64,000 bases of DNA, taken from positions 434,001-498,000 of the forward strand of contig NZ_JAKLOY010000004.1 of the NCBI RefSeq assembly GCF_023652955.1. Direction: 5' to 3'. Under the pieces are notes generated by a model. It was not told where the DNA came from, ran no database searches, and saw only the letters and a list, made by a program, of their open reading frames with translations. Both the position numbers and the translations under genes were made by a program. Shown piece by piece: positions 17,812-26,258 of this stretch (its first letter is position 1; each line of letters opens with the position of its first letter). This DNA is from Geomonas sp. Red32. Its GTDB lineage: Bacteria; Desulfobacterota; Desulfuromonadia; Geobacterales; Geobacteraceae.

Positions 17812-18378
17812 TCAGTTGAACGCCCCTGTCTGGGTCACCGAAAAGGCCCCGGCCGGGTAGGAACTTCCTGTTTCGTCGACTACCTCCTCGACGGCCGGGG
17901 CTCCGAGGATGACGGACTGGCCGGCAGCATCCGGCGCGGAAACCTGAAGCTGGATTTTGACAAACGCACTTCCGAACGAGGTGAACCCGGAACCGTCAAC
18001 CAGGGCCACTTCCACTTCCCTGGTCGCCTGATCGTAGCTCGCCGCCACCACCCCCTGCACGGTGCCGATGACGAGGGCGATAGAGGACTGTGCCACCTGT
18101 ACACGTCCTCCGTAAGCGTAGCCGCCGCTGTCGATGATCGGCTCTACTCCTTCGGGAACCGCAAAGCGGAAACTGATTCCCCTGACGTTGGCCGGGGAAA
18201 CCGGGAGAGAATTGGAGAGGGTGAAGCTGGCCGTGTAGTTGCCGCTTTGGCCGCTCGCCACCGTCGCTGCCTGGCTTTGGGCGCTGCCGGCCGAGGACGC
18301 CCCCCCTCCGCCGCTGCCGCATCCCGCCAACATTGCGATGACAACCATTCCGATGGCCCAGACCTTTAAGTTTTTCAT
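17812..18378 (-). CDS. Gly/Ser-rich-linker lipoprotein of unknown function
   Basis: A 188-residue lipoprotein: hydrophobic signal ending L-A-G-C with Cys20, then a Gly/Ser linker, then a roughly 140-residue all-beta domain. The beta domain has the feel of a cohesin-like or Ig-like fold ('GISFRFAVPEGVEPI', 'GTVQGVVAAS', 'FVKIQLQV'), typical of extracellular structural or adhesion modules, but I cannot assign a family. The ATG at 18378 has a GGAGG site 9 bases upstream. It stands directly upstream of the riboswitch-cytochrome unit in the same direction, separated by a terminator, so a functional link is only suggested. A possible sigma-54 promoter precedes it. Confidence 0.7.
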   Translation of the reverse strand: MKNLKVWAIGMVVIAMLAGCGSGGGGASSAGSAQSQAATVASGQSGNYTASFTLSNSLPVSPANVRGISFRFAVPEGVEPIIDSGGYAYGGRVQVAQSSIALVIGTVQGVVAASYDQATREVEVALVDGSGFTSFGSAFVKIQLQVSAPDAAGQSVILGAPAVEEVVDETGSSYPAGAFSVTQTGAFN

Positions 18379-18767
18379 TGCCTGCCTCCTGCAGTTTCCT
18401 TTGAGATGCGGTTTCCTCTTCCGCGTATGGCCGTGCTTGGGCTTTCCTTTGGGAGATCGCTTACGCCCGACGAAGGAGAACTAGCAGGTACAATGCCAAC
18501 GGGTAACTATGCCAAAACACGACAATTCGAAACACGCCCCCCTAACAAAACCGTCCCCGTGCGGGACAACTGTCCCATCAATGAACAGCGAAAATTGCAC
18601 AGCCGCCGGACGCCATGGCTTCCGATCGGCGGTGATGGTGAACGTAGCGGCGGCGGATGGAACAGGGGACGGGGAACTTTCCGGAGCGGTAGATGAGGAG
18701 GCGACTGCGAGAGAAAGGGGGATGGGGGGGCGGGCGCCATGGCGCCTGGAGACCCCCACCCGGAGGG
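18379..18767. other. Intergenic region with a leader for the lipoprotein gene
   Basis: This 389-base gap holds the possible sigma-54 promoter at 18482-18498 and a leader of about 95 bases with two copies of a TCTC-(CC)-AAAGGAAA motif on the minus strand. I see no gene in the rest. Confidence 0.4.
18482..18498 (-). promoter_or_regulatory. Possible sigma-54 promoter of the lipoprotein gene
   Basis: On the minus strand TGGCATTGTACCTGCTA has the GG and GC doublets 12 bases apart (consensus TGGCAC-N5-TTGCA/T). The -24 half is good, the -12 half (CTGCT) is weaker. It lies about 100 bases upstream of the lipoprotein start. Confidence 0.42.
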
Positions 18768-19142
18768 CTAGCGGCACAACAGTCGATAGGTGGCGTCGTT
18801 CAGGGAATCGGGCTTCAACGGGTATTCGATCGGGGGCTGATTCTTCTGAGGCTTCAGATAGTCCCCCGCCCGGTCGTAAGGGTAGGTGGCAATGGCAAAA
18901 AGCCGGTGCTGGGAGCAGGATGCGGTGAATTGGATCTTGACGCCCCCTTCGCCCCCCTTGGGTTTCACATAGTGCCACCGGACCCACACCGATGGCTGGC
19001 CGTGGTACGGCTCGTAGGAAAGAATATTGACCGAGGCTACCACGCTTTCGTCTTCCCGGTACAGTTCCCAGGCCCCCCAGGCGGTATGCGAGCCCATCAA
19101 CAGGAAGAGAAGTGACAAGCTAAGGGCATTTCTGGTTATCAC
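18768..19142 (-). CDS. Small exported protein, surface-adhesin-E/DUF-like
   Basis: A 124-residue protein with a signal peptide (hydrophobic residues 6-20, cleavage after TAWG-A near 23). The mature part starts 'WELYREDESVVASVNILSY' and contains a 'VWVRWHYVKPK' strand and two cysteines, one near the middle and one at the end. The pattern of an N-terminal Trp plus a 'V.VR..Y..P' strand resembles small surface-adhesin-E-like periplasmic proteins, but the match is from memory of the pattern and not strong. GGAGG precedes the ATG. It is monocistronic with no informative neighbours. Confidence 0.65.
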   Translation of the reverse strand: MITRNALSLSLLFLLMGSHTAWGAWELYREDESVVASVNILSYEPYHGQPSVWVRWHYVKPKGGEGGVKIQFTASCSQHRLFAIATYPYDRAGDYLKPQKNQPPIEYPLKPDSLNDATYRLLCR

Positions 19143-19341
19143 ATCGGCCTCCTGACATTCATCTTGCCCGCTCTTCGATCAGCCATAACAAAAAAGATAT
19201 CATCTATCGTTCGTTTTGGCAGAAGGCGCGGCAGGGATGCCGCTTTCCGGCATGTCATCGCGGAGGGAATACACCGGCAGGCACCGCAACAGCCAGCACC
19301 GTGGCATCGCTTGGTGGTAAGATAAGAAGTGGACGCCGACA

Positions 19342-19926
19342 ATGAGAAAGGTACACCCCGCCATCGTCACGGCATCGTTTGCCGTAAGCTTGCTTCTCCT
19401 CGGGTACTGGGATTACATCAGCGGTTTCAGGCTCAGTCTCTTTCCCCTTTATCTGCTTCTCCTGGTCGTGGTCGCCTGGTACTTGGGAAAAGCCACCACG
19501 CTGGCAATGTCGGCCATAGCGGCCGCCATCATCATGGTCAAAGACAGCGCCGTGGTTCCGGCTCTCCACGATTTCTACTTCTACTGGGATGAGGGGACGA
19601 AGTGCGTCTTGCTGGTTCTCACCGGTTCGGCGGTATGGCAAATCAGGCATCTCCTCACGGAAAAGGAGACAACAAACAGGGAGTTAAGAAAGGCACTGTC
19701 CGAGATACGGGAACTGCGCAGGATGATACCGATCTGCTCGATGTGCCATTCGATACGGACCGACAAAGGCTTTTACGAGAAAATCGAGGTCTACCTAAGC
19801 CACCTCACCGGTGCCGAACTGACCCATGGTATCTGCCCGGCCTGCCTCAGGAAGAATTTCAGCCATCTTACCCGTTCCACGGGTCCCGAAGCCCGGCCGG
19901 CCCCGGCCAAATCCGAAAAAAAATGA
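19342..19926 (+). CDS. Membrane protein with cytoplasmic zinc-ribbon-like CxxC/CxxC module
   Basis: A 194-residue protein with three or four membrane segments (about 8-25, 32-48, 52-68 and 84-100), a coiled-coil helix (about 103-127), then a module with Cys132-Cys135 (PICSMCHSIR) and Cys165-Cys168 (HGICPACL). The 'PIC..C..IR....Y..IE.YL......THGICP.C' pattern recurs at the C-termini of receiver and PAS proteins in Geobacter relatives. So this may be a membrane-tethered version of that signalling-associated zinc module. No enzymatic domain is visible. The ATG at 19342 is used, although the ribosome site is weak. Confidence 0.72.
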   Translation: MRKVHPAIVTASFAVSLLLLGYWDYISGFRLSLFPLYLLLLVVVAWYLGKATTLAMSAIAAAIIMVKDSAVVPALHDFYFYWDEGTKCVLLVLTGSAVWQIRHLLTEKETTNRELRKALSEIRELRRMIPICSMCHSIRTDKGFYEKIEVYLSHLTGAELTHGICPACLRKNFSHLTRSTGPEARPAPAKSEKK

Positions 19927-19944
19927 CTCCCGCTCGGTCAGCCC

Positions 19945-21216
19945 TCACGTGAAAAGAGGGACGCTGGCTCCGAGGCCTCCGACGACGCTGGTGAAGGCGT
20001 TCTTGGTCTCGAGCTTTTCCGCCCCGAAACGCTCTTCGAACAACCTCCTGACCAGCGGAATCCGTGAGGTTCCGCCGGTGAGAAAGACGGTATCTATCCC
20101 GGCACAATCGACTCCCGACTGCCTGATCGTCTCGTCTATGCACCCCGCGATGGTGCTTACGTTCTCGCGGTTGATGCTCTCGAATTCCTCTCTCCCCATC
20201 TCCTCCGCTATGCAAAGGTCCCGTTCGCTGAAACGGATGCTCGTTTGCTCTTGATTCGACAGCTCGCACTTCGCCTTCTCGATGGCCTGGAACAGGAAGA
20301 AGCCGTAATTGTCGTTGATGAGCTGTTCGAGGTTTTCAAGCGGTTTGCTGTCGACGGCGGCGTTTTTGATGAGCCGGATCTGCTCCCTCGTTTTTCTGGC
20401 CCGCAAAAGCGGCACCCGGTGCCATTGGCAGAGGGTGTGGATGATGCTGTGCGGGACATCGAAGAGCTCGCTCTTCCCCATCCCTCGATACTTCGCACCG
20501 CGGCCGAAGTACTTGGCGATCTTCTCCCACATGATCTGCGAGTCGAACTTGTCCCCCGCCGTGTAGACGCCACCTACGGCAAGGACGTCGCTCCGCCTGT
20601 CGGACCGCCCGAAGGCGCCCCCCTTGACCCGCATCACGGTGAAGTCGGAGGTACCCCCGCCGAAGTCCCCGATGAAGACGAGCTTTTCGGCGCCTGCGGC
20701 AAGGGATTCCTCGAAACTGAGGGCCGCGGCCACCGGTTCGAGCTGGAAATGGATTTGCGTGAATCCCGCCTTGCGTGCTGCCTTTTCCAGACGGCTCTGG
20801 GCAAGAGCGTCCTTCTCCGCATCCTCGGAAAAAAGGACCGGGCGCCCCAGCACCACGGAGTCGACCGGGTACCCTACGGCAGCCTCACCTTTCAGCTTTA
20901 TCTTTCTCAGGATGACGGCCACCAGGTCGTCGATGCCGTACTTCCTGCCGTAGACCTCGGTCCCTTCGAAATTTCTGTTGGGGAGGAAGGTCTTGATGGA
21001 TTGCATGAAGCGTCCTGCCGCGACGTCGTTTACGTAGTTGTCGACCGCCTCCTGACCGGCAAAAACCTCGTCATCCTCGTTGAAGTAGAGGACCGAACGC
21101 ATCAGCAACCCGTCCCCTTTCAGTTCGTCAATCTTCAGCAGCTCGACCGATCCGTTTCTGTAGACGGAGAGAGCCGAGTTGGTGGTACCGAAATCAATTC
21201 CGAAAACTGTCTGCAC
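19945..21216 (-). CDS. Hsp70-like ATPase lacking a substrate-binding domain (YegD type)
   Basis: A 423-residue protein with the actin/Hsp70 ATPase fold: phosphate-1 motif 'GIDFGTTNSALSVY' at the N-terminus, phosphate-2 'FIGDFGGGTSDF' near 195, and adenosine motif 'VFLTGGTSRIPLVR' near 375. It stops where DnaK would begin its substrate-binding domain, as in YegD, so it is not a canonical chaperone. Residues 245-330 form a helical insertion between the ATPase lobes. Its start has a weak purine-rich site. It is followed on the same strand only by a gap, and the YjdM gene lies 100 bases upstream, so the two may share a transcript. The client is unknown. Confidence 0.88.
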   Translation of the reverse strand: MQTVFGIDFGTTNSALSVYRNGSVELLKIDELKGDGLLMRSVLYFNEDDEVFAGQEAVDNYVNDVAAGRFMQSIKTFLPNRNFEGTEVYGRKYGIDDLVAVILRKIKLKGEAAVGYPVDSVVLGRPVLFSEDAEKDALAQSRLEKAARKAGFTQIHFQLEPVAAALSFEESLAAGAEKLVFIGDFGGGTSDFTVMRVKGGAFGRSDRRSDVLAVGGVYTAGDKFDSQIMWEKIAKYFGRGAKYRGMGKSELFDVPHSIIHTLCQWHRVPLLRARKTREQIRLIKNAAVDSKPLENLEQLINDNYGFFLFQAIEKAKCELSNQEQTSIRFSERDLCIAEEMGREEFESINRENVSTIAGCIDETIRQSGVDCAGIDTVFLTGGTSRIPLVRRLFEERFGAEKLETKNAFTSVVGGLGASVPLFT

Positions 21217-21316
21217 GAAAACTCCTGGCGTAGAAAAAATAATGAGGGCGGTGCTGAGCGCCGCCCTCGAGTATTTATTTTGGGCACGCGACCGAAGTCG
21301 ATGGCCCTTTGTGTTG

Positions 21317-21655
21317 TTAGGCCTTCTTTACGAACTCCGACTTGAGCTGCATGGCGCCGATGCCGTCGATCTTGCAGTCGATGTTGTGGTCCCCCTCGAT
21401 GAGGCGGATGTTTCTCACCTTGGTGCCGACTTTGACCACCGACGACGACCCTTTTATCTTCAGATCCTTCACCACGGTGACCGCATCGCCATCGCTCAGG
21501 ACGGCTCCAAATGCGTCGCGCACGACCGGTTGTTCCACGCTCGCTTCCGCCGCCACCATCGGCCACTCGTGCGCACACTCCGGGCAAACGTAGAGAGAAC
21601 CGTCCTCATAGGTATACTCGGAACTGCACTGCGGGCATTTTGGCGTCGTACTCAT
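21317..21655 (-). CDS. yjdM: YjdM/PhnA family zinc-ribbon protein
   Basis: A 112-residue cytosolic protein of the YjdM (formerly PhnA) family. The N-terminal zinc ribbon has Cys7-x2-Cys10 and Cys24-x2-Cys27 (CPQC...CPEC), then a linker and a C-terminal beta-barrel domain with '[25 protein letters not shown]' and '[11 protein letters not shown]', a near-exact family signature. It is not a phosphonate hydrolase despite the older name; the role is undefined. AGGAGAAG precedes the ATG. It lies 100 bases upstream of the Hsp70-like gene. Confidence 0.93.
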   Translation of the reverse strand: MSTTPKCPQCSSEYTYEDGSLYVCPECAHEWPMVAAEASVEQPVVRDAFGAVLSDGDAVTVVKDLKIKGSSSVVKVGTKVRNIRLIEGDHNIDCKIDGIGAMQLKSEFVKKA

Positions 21656-22412
21656 ACTTCTCCTCCTTCATCGGCTGATCGTAAAGTTGCCTTCGGTGGC
21701 CACCGGGGGACACCTGGACCCGAGATAGTAGCGCACCGGCGTCGCCGTGACAAGGAGTTTACGGGCAGGCCCCTTCACCCAGACGACCTCTGCCCCCACA
21801 GGCCGCGACCGTCAACAGCCGGTGCAGCTCGTTATCGTCCGTTGGCGAAAGTATTTCCGAGGATGCGAACACTTTTCAAAGTTTTACCGGGATTGTGGAA
21901 AGTCTGGAAGGTGTTTGGAAAACTTGGCGAGGAACTTTAACAAGTTAACGATGAAGTTTCACGGGTTGGATACTAACTTTTCGCAGATTAGAATTAATCA
22001 TGAAGCATTATAAAAGGAAGTTGTCTAAGGTTGTGCTCTAATATTTACAGATTATAGCGCTGCTCGACAAAATTAAAAAGGTACCTAAAACAAATTGCCG
22101 CAAAACTTTATAAACTTTTACTGCAACTCGAAAAACTCTTGCTCCACGTATTACTTTTTTTTAAAACTATAAAAGGTTTTTCAGCAGGTCGGGATAACTC
22201 TGCGCAGAACTTTCAAATATTAAAGGCCAGGTTTTGCAACAGCACACACAACCTGTAAAAGTAGCGCCAAACATTTATAAAATGAGAGAAGGAACTGTGG
22301 ATTTATGGGCAGGTGAAAATCCTTGTGTACATGGCGGGGTTTACGCCGCGGCGAAGCGGCAGCGGACAATCGGGGCTGAACCGTCCGGCTCAGCCCCGAC
22401 GGCAGGAGAAAG
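21656..22412. other. AT-rich intergenic region with no recognisable gene
   Basis: This 757-base gap is high-GC up to about 21,900 and then strikingly AT-rich to about 22,300, far below the surrounding composition. Short open frames in it have no convincing ribosome site or codon pattern. A stem CGGGGCTGA/TCAGCCCCG (22371-22379 with 22390-22398) lies just past the stop of the next minus-strand gene and may terminate it, though the T-run is poor. Confidence 0.5.
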
Positions 22413-23063
22413 TTAATGGATGAGTATGCTGACGACGAAAGACCAGCGGCCACTGGCGCCTTTCTCGTGATACCGGCCCCTGACGTAGATCCTCTTGGCG
22501 GACCCAAGCCCCCTCAACTCGACGCGGGACTGCATGAACATTCCCTCGCCGTACTTACTCCACGAGCTTTCGTCCGACGGATTCTCCGTCACCTGCAACT
22601 CGACGACGGCGTTGGGTGCCGCCCGTCTCATCACGATCACCATGGTTTGCGGCACGATTACCTTGCTCGCGAACAGGTATTTCGCCGTCAACTCCGGCAC
22701 CAGATCCAGGAGACTGACCTTGTTCTTGGCCATGGTTTCCTGTTTCATGGGGAAGCCAGCGTCAAGGATGGCCGGGTCGTTGAGATGGGCCGACAGCATG
22801 ATGAGGTGCTGGGAATTGAAGGTAAGGCGCTGAATCCCCTGCGCCATGAGCGACTTGACGTCTTGCGTCCTTCCCTGGCCGTGTGCCAGCGTAAGGGCCG
22901 CGGAGATTCCCCTCAAGGTATCGGAACGAGACAAGTAAACCGGCCGGTACTCGTCCTTATAGCCCACGTGGGTTTCCCCCTTGTCGGCCACGCTGTTCAG
23001 CGTGCCGATGGTGCCGGTGACGGATTTCTCATAGCTGCGGTCGAACGGATCCTTGATCCCCAT
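22413..23063 (-). CDS. Uncharacterised 216-residue protein
   Basis: I do not recognise this protein. It starts MGIKDPFDRSYEKSVTGTIG; this ATG is preferred over the longer frame (to 23147) because AAAGGAGG lies 7 bases before it. It has no signal peptide or membrane segment. The middle (about 65-130) is helical, and the last 80 residues are a beta-rich segment with 'VIVMRRAAPNAVVELQVTE' and a C-terminal strand 'WSFVVSILIH'. The protein is probably cytosolic and single-copy on its own transcript, next to an AT-rich spacer, which suggests an accessory gene. Confidence 0.65.
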   Translation of the reverse strand: MGIKDPFDRSYEKSVTGTIGTLNSVADKGETHVGYKDEYRPVYLSRSDTLRGISAALTLAHGQGRTQDVKSLMAQGIQRLTFNSQHLIMLSAHLNDPAILDAGFPMKQETMAKNKVSLLDLVPELTAKYLFASKVIVPQTMVIVMRRAAPNAVVELQVTENPSDESSWSKYGEGMFMQSRVELRGLGSAKRIYVRGRYHEKGASGRWSFVVSILIH

Positions 23064-23376
23064 CTGTTTCCTCCTTTGGAAGCCGTAGTCGTTAAAATTA
23101 GGAAACATTAACTCGCCACAGCCGTTTGTCAACTGCCAATGAGGCACGGGAGGAAGGCAACGAGTGGGGTAGAGTATAAGCCCCCGGCCGTCGAGCGTGG
23201 ATCGGATTAGAATTTTGCCCCATTTTATGTCAGAATGTCGGCAACGTCAGACAACAGAGCCGTAAATATGCGTTCTCAAACAGCAGATCTGGACACTGAC
23301 AGGTCGCTTCGTCGACAGTCGCAGGCCTGCTTTGGTAATGCCGGAGAGAACATCAAGCCGCTGACGTGGGGGCACA
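23064..23376. other. Intergenic region between divergent genes
   Basis: A 313-base spacer between the uncharacterised minus-strand gene and the hybrid kinase. It must hold both promoters, but I find no confident promoter match and no other feature. Confidence 0.4.
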
Positions 23377-25869
23377 TTGAATACATTCATCAGTCTTTTT
23401 AACAATGCCGCATTGATGGTCATCCTTTGCGTTTTTTATGACACGTTCGGCGTCTACGCGATCCCTAACAAAAGAGTACGGGATCTTCTGACCGGCGTCT
23501 TGGCCGGGCTCATCTGCGTCGCTGTCATGCTCACCCCCTGGCCCATGGAAAAGGGCTTGTATTTCGACACCAGATCGGTTCTCCTCAGCCTTTCCGGGCT
23601 TTTTTTCGGGATCGTCCCTACGTTGTTAGCGGCCGCAATCGCCGGAGCGCTCCGGCTGTACCAAGGCGGTCCCGGGGGGATAATCGGAACCATCGTCATC
23701 GCGGTCACTGCGTCGGTAGGATTGGCCGGAGGATATTGGAAGGACAAGCGCGGCGAGTCTCCCAACTGGTTACAGTTGTACGTCTTTGGCGTCGTCGTTC
23801 ATATTGCCATGCTTGCCTGCATGTTCCTTTTCCCTGCGGCTACGCGCAACACCATCCTCAATAACACCGCCCTTCCCATCCTCCTCATCTATCCGGTCCT
23901 CACCACCATTATCGGCCTCGTCCTGAAAAAACAGGAAGACCGCCGCACAGCGGACAACAAACTCCTCTACTCGACCGCGCTAGCCACGGCCGCACTGGAA
24001 TCGACCCCCGACGGCATCCTCATCGTCAACAAGGAGGGGAAGGCGACCCGCTGGAACCGGAGATTTACCGAAATCTGGAAGGTACCGCAGCATCTTCTCG
24101 ATATGAGCGACAACCAGCCGTTGCTCGCCCATGCCGCCGCCCAGATGGCCGCCCCCGAGGAGTTCCTCGCCCTGGTCGCCGAGTTGTACGGCCATCCGGA
24201 AAAATCGCGTACCGACACCATCTACCTCGCCGATGGCCGCATCCTGGAACGCTACACCCAGCCCCAGAAGGTCGGCGACGAGATCGTGGGACGCTTCTGG
24301 TCCTTCCACGACATCACCGAGCAGAGAAAGGCGGCCGAGTCACTGCAGATGATGCGTTTTTGCGTCGATCATGCAGGAGACAGCATGTTCTGGATCAACA
24401 ACGCGGGTGGCATTCTCTATGTCAACGATGCTACCTGCGCGGGGCTCGGGTATTCCCGCGAGGAACTGCTTGGCATGAACATTTTCGACCTCGACCCGGA
24501 TTTCCCCCCTTCCGTGTGGGGCGAACATTTCGAAGAGCTCAGACGGCGGGGCAATGTTATCTTGGAAACCCGCCACCGTGCCAAGGATGGGCGGATATTC
24601 CCCATCGAAGTTAATGCCAACTATGTTCATTTCGGGGACCATGAATTCAATTTTGCCTTCACCCGCGACATAACGGAGCGCAAGCGCGCCATGAAGGAAC
24701 GGCTGCAACTGGAGCAGCAGCTTCTGCATGCCCAGAAGCTCGAGAGCCTCGGGGTACTGGCCGGCGGCATCGCTCACGACTTCAACAACATTCTCACCTC
24801 GATAATCGGCAACGCCGACCTCGCCCTCATGCGCCTCAACCCTGAATCGCCCGCCATCGACAACCTGCACAACATCGAGAAAGCTTCGGCACGTGCCGCC
24901 GATCTGGCCAGGCAGATGCTGGCGTATTCGGGCAAGGGGAAGTTCGTAATAGGCAACCACGACATCAACGACCTGCTGGAAGAAATGCTCCACATTCTCC
25001 AGGTTTCCATATCGAAGAAGGCCGAGTTGCGCCTCAACCTCACCCGCCCCCTGCCCCCGGTCGAGGCGGATGCCACCCAAATTCGCCAGGTCATCATGAA
25101 CCTGGTGATCAACGCCTCCGAGGCCATCGACGACCAGAGCGGCGCGATCTCCATCACGAGCGGCTGCATGAACTGTGACAGCAGCTACTTGAAAGACGTA
25201 TGGCTCGACGAGAACATGGAGGAGGGGCTTTACGTCTTTATTGAAGTTGCCGACACCGGTTGCGGCATGAGCAAGGAAACGCTCGCCAAACTGTTCGACC
25301 CCTTCTTTACTACGAAATTCACCGGGAGGGGACTCGGCATGGCCGCGGTTCTTGGCATCGTCCGCGGACATAAGGGCGCGATCAAGGTATACAGCGAGCC
25401 CGGCAAGGGGAGCACGTTCAAGATTCTTCTCCCTGCGAGCGGCAAACCCGCGGAGATCTTTAATCACTACACGAAGAGCGATCATTGGAAGGGGAGCGGC
25501 ACCGTGCTCCTGGTTGACGACGAAGAGACCGTCCGGCGGGTCGGGTCGGAAATGCTCGAAGAGATGGGCTTCGCCGTCGTAACGGCAAACGATGGCCGGG
25601 AGGCGATCGACGTCTACCGGTCGCGCTCCGACATCAGCTTTGTCATCCTCGATCTCACCATGCCGCACATGGATGGAGAGCAGTGCTACCGGGAGTTACG
25701 GGCGCTGAATCCGGATGTCAAAGTGATCATGAGCAGTGGGTTCGGCGAATTGGAAGTAACGCAAAAATTTGTCGGGAAGGGATTGGCCGGATTTGTCCAG
25801 AAGCCGTACAAGTTCGCCGCCTTGCTCGACAGCATTCTTGGTTTGGGTTCCGATTCGACAGGCGAGTAG
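23377..25869 (+). CDS. Hybrid sensor histidine kinase with LytS-type 5TM sensor, two PAS domains and receiver
   Basis: An 830-residue membrane kinase. Five or six hydrophobic segments (about 10-185) contain a 5TM-5TMR_LYT-like sensor with 'GPGGIIGTIVIAVTASVGLAGG'-type glycine-rich helices. PAS1 is about 195-315 and PAS2 about 320-440, the second ending 'FAFTRDITERK'. HisKA carries His467 (LAGGIAHDFNN), then HATPase_c (about 565-690; N-box 'VIMNLVINASEA', G1 'DTGCGMS', G2 'GRGLGMAAV'), and a receiver (about 708-825) with Asp759 (FVILDLTMP). The start at 23377 is TTG, preceded by GTGGGGG; the next in-frame ATG at 23416 would remove part of the first helix. No DNA-binding domain; the output partner is not adjacent. 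Confidence 0.88.
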   Translation: MNTFISLFNNAALMVILCVFYDTFGVYAIPNKRVRDLLTGVLAGLICVAVMLTPWPMEKGLYFDTRSVLLSLSGLFFGIVPTLLAAAIAGALRLYQGGPGGIIGTIVIAVTASVGLAGGYWKDKRGESPNWLQLYVFGVVVHIAMLACMFLFPAATRNTILNNTALPILLIYPVLTTIIGLVLKKQEDRRTADNKLLYSTALATAALESTPDGILIVNKEGKATRWNRRFTEIWKVPQHLLDMSDNQPLLAHAAAQMAAPEEFLALVAELYGHPEKSRTDTIYLADGRILERYTQPQKVGDEIVGRFWSFHDITEQRKAAESLQMMRFCVDHAGDSMFWINNAGGILYVNDATCAGLGYSREELLGMNIFDLDPDFPPSVWGEHFEELRRRGNVILETRHRAKDGRIFPIEVNANYVHFGDHEFNFAFTRDITERKRAMKERLQLEQQLLHAQKLESLGVLAGGIAHDFNNILTSIIGNADLALMRLNPESPAIDNLHNIEKASARAADLARQMLAYSGKGKFVIGNHDINDLLEEMLHILQVSISKKAELRLNLTRPLPPVEADATQIRQVIMNLVINASEAIDDQSGAISITSGCMNCDSSYLKDVWLDENMEEGLYVFIEVADTGCGMSKETLAKLFDPFFTTKFTGRGLGMAAVLGIVRGHKGAIKVYSEPGKGSTFKILLPASGKPAEIFNHYTKSDHWKGSGTVLLVDDEETVRRVGSEMLEEMGFAVVTANDGREAIDVYRSRSDISFVILDLTMPHMDGEQCYRELRALNPDVKVIMSSGFGELEVTQKFVGKGLAGFVQKPYKFAALLDSILGLGSDSTGE

Positions 25870-26258
25870 AGGCGGTTGCAGGCGCGGAGGGGTGCCGTTT
25901 GCCCATCAACACCCCTCCCCCCTCTCAACCAGTTGTCAACTGCCGTGGATCCCCGAGCCACGATGGTGCTAAACCCACCCCCCAGCCCCCTCTATTCTCA
26001 CCTCGCAGCTATCTATCCTGGCCCTGCCGGCCGACCTGCCATCTCCGGAAACATCTTTTCGTGTAACGGACAGACATCGGAGCAGAATTTATCACTTGGC
26101 AATATTATTATAAAAGCTACAACTTATTCTAAGTAACTTAAATTTAAGAACTTACCAAGTTTAAAGACAAATATAGCTTGATCTAAATCGATTGCGATGT
26201 TAGACAAAGCAATTTGGGCGTAGTACTTTTGTCTATTATATTGAATTGGAGGTTGCTG
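25870..26258. other. AT-rich intergenic region upstream of an orphan lipoprotein
   Basis: A 389-base gap, AT-rich in its second half (26,080-26,250). It must contain the lipoprotein promoter, but no match is strong enough to name and no gene is visible. Confidence 0.4.

Noticed and set aside
23064-23147. Longer N-terminus for the orphan protein at 22413
   Set aside because: The ATG at 23063 has a strong AAAGGAGG site, and the extra residues have no support.
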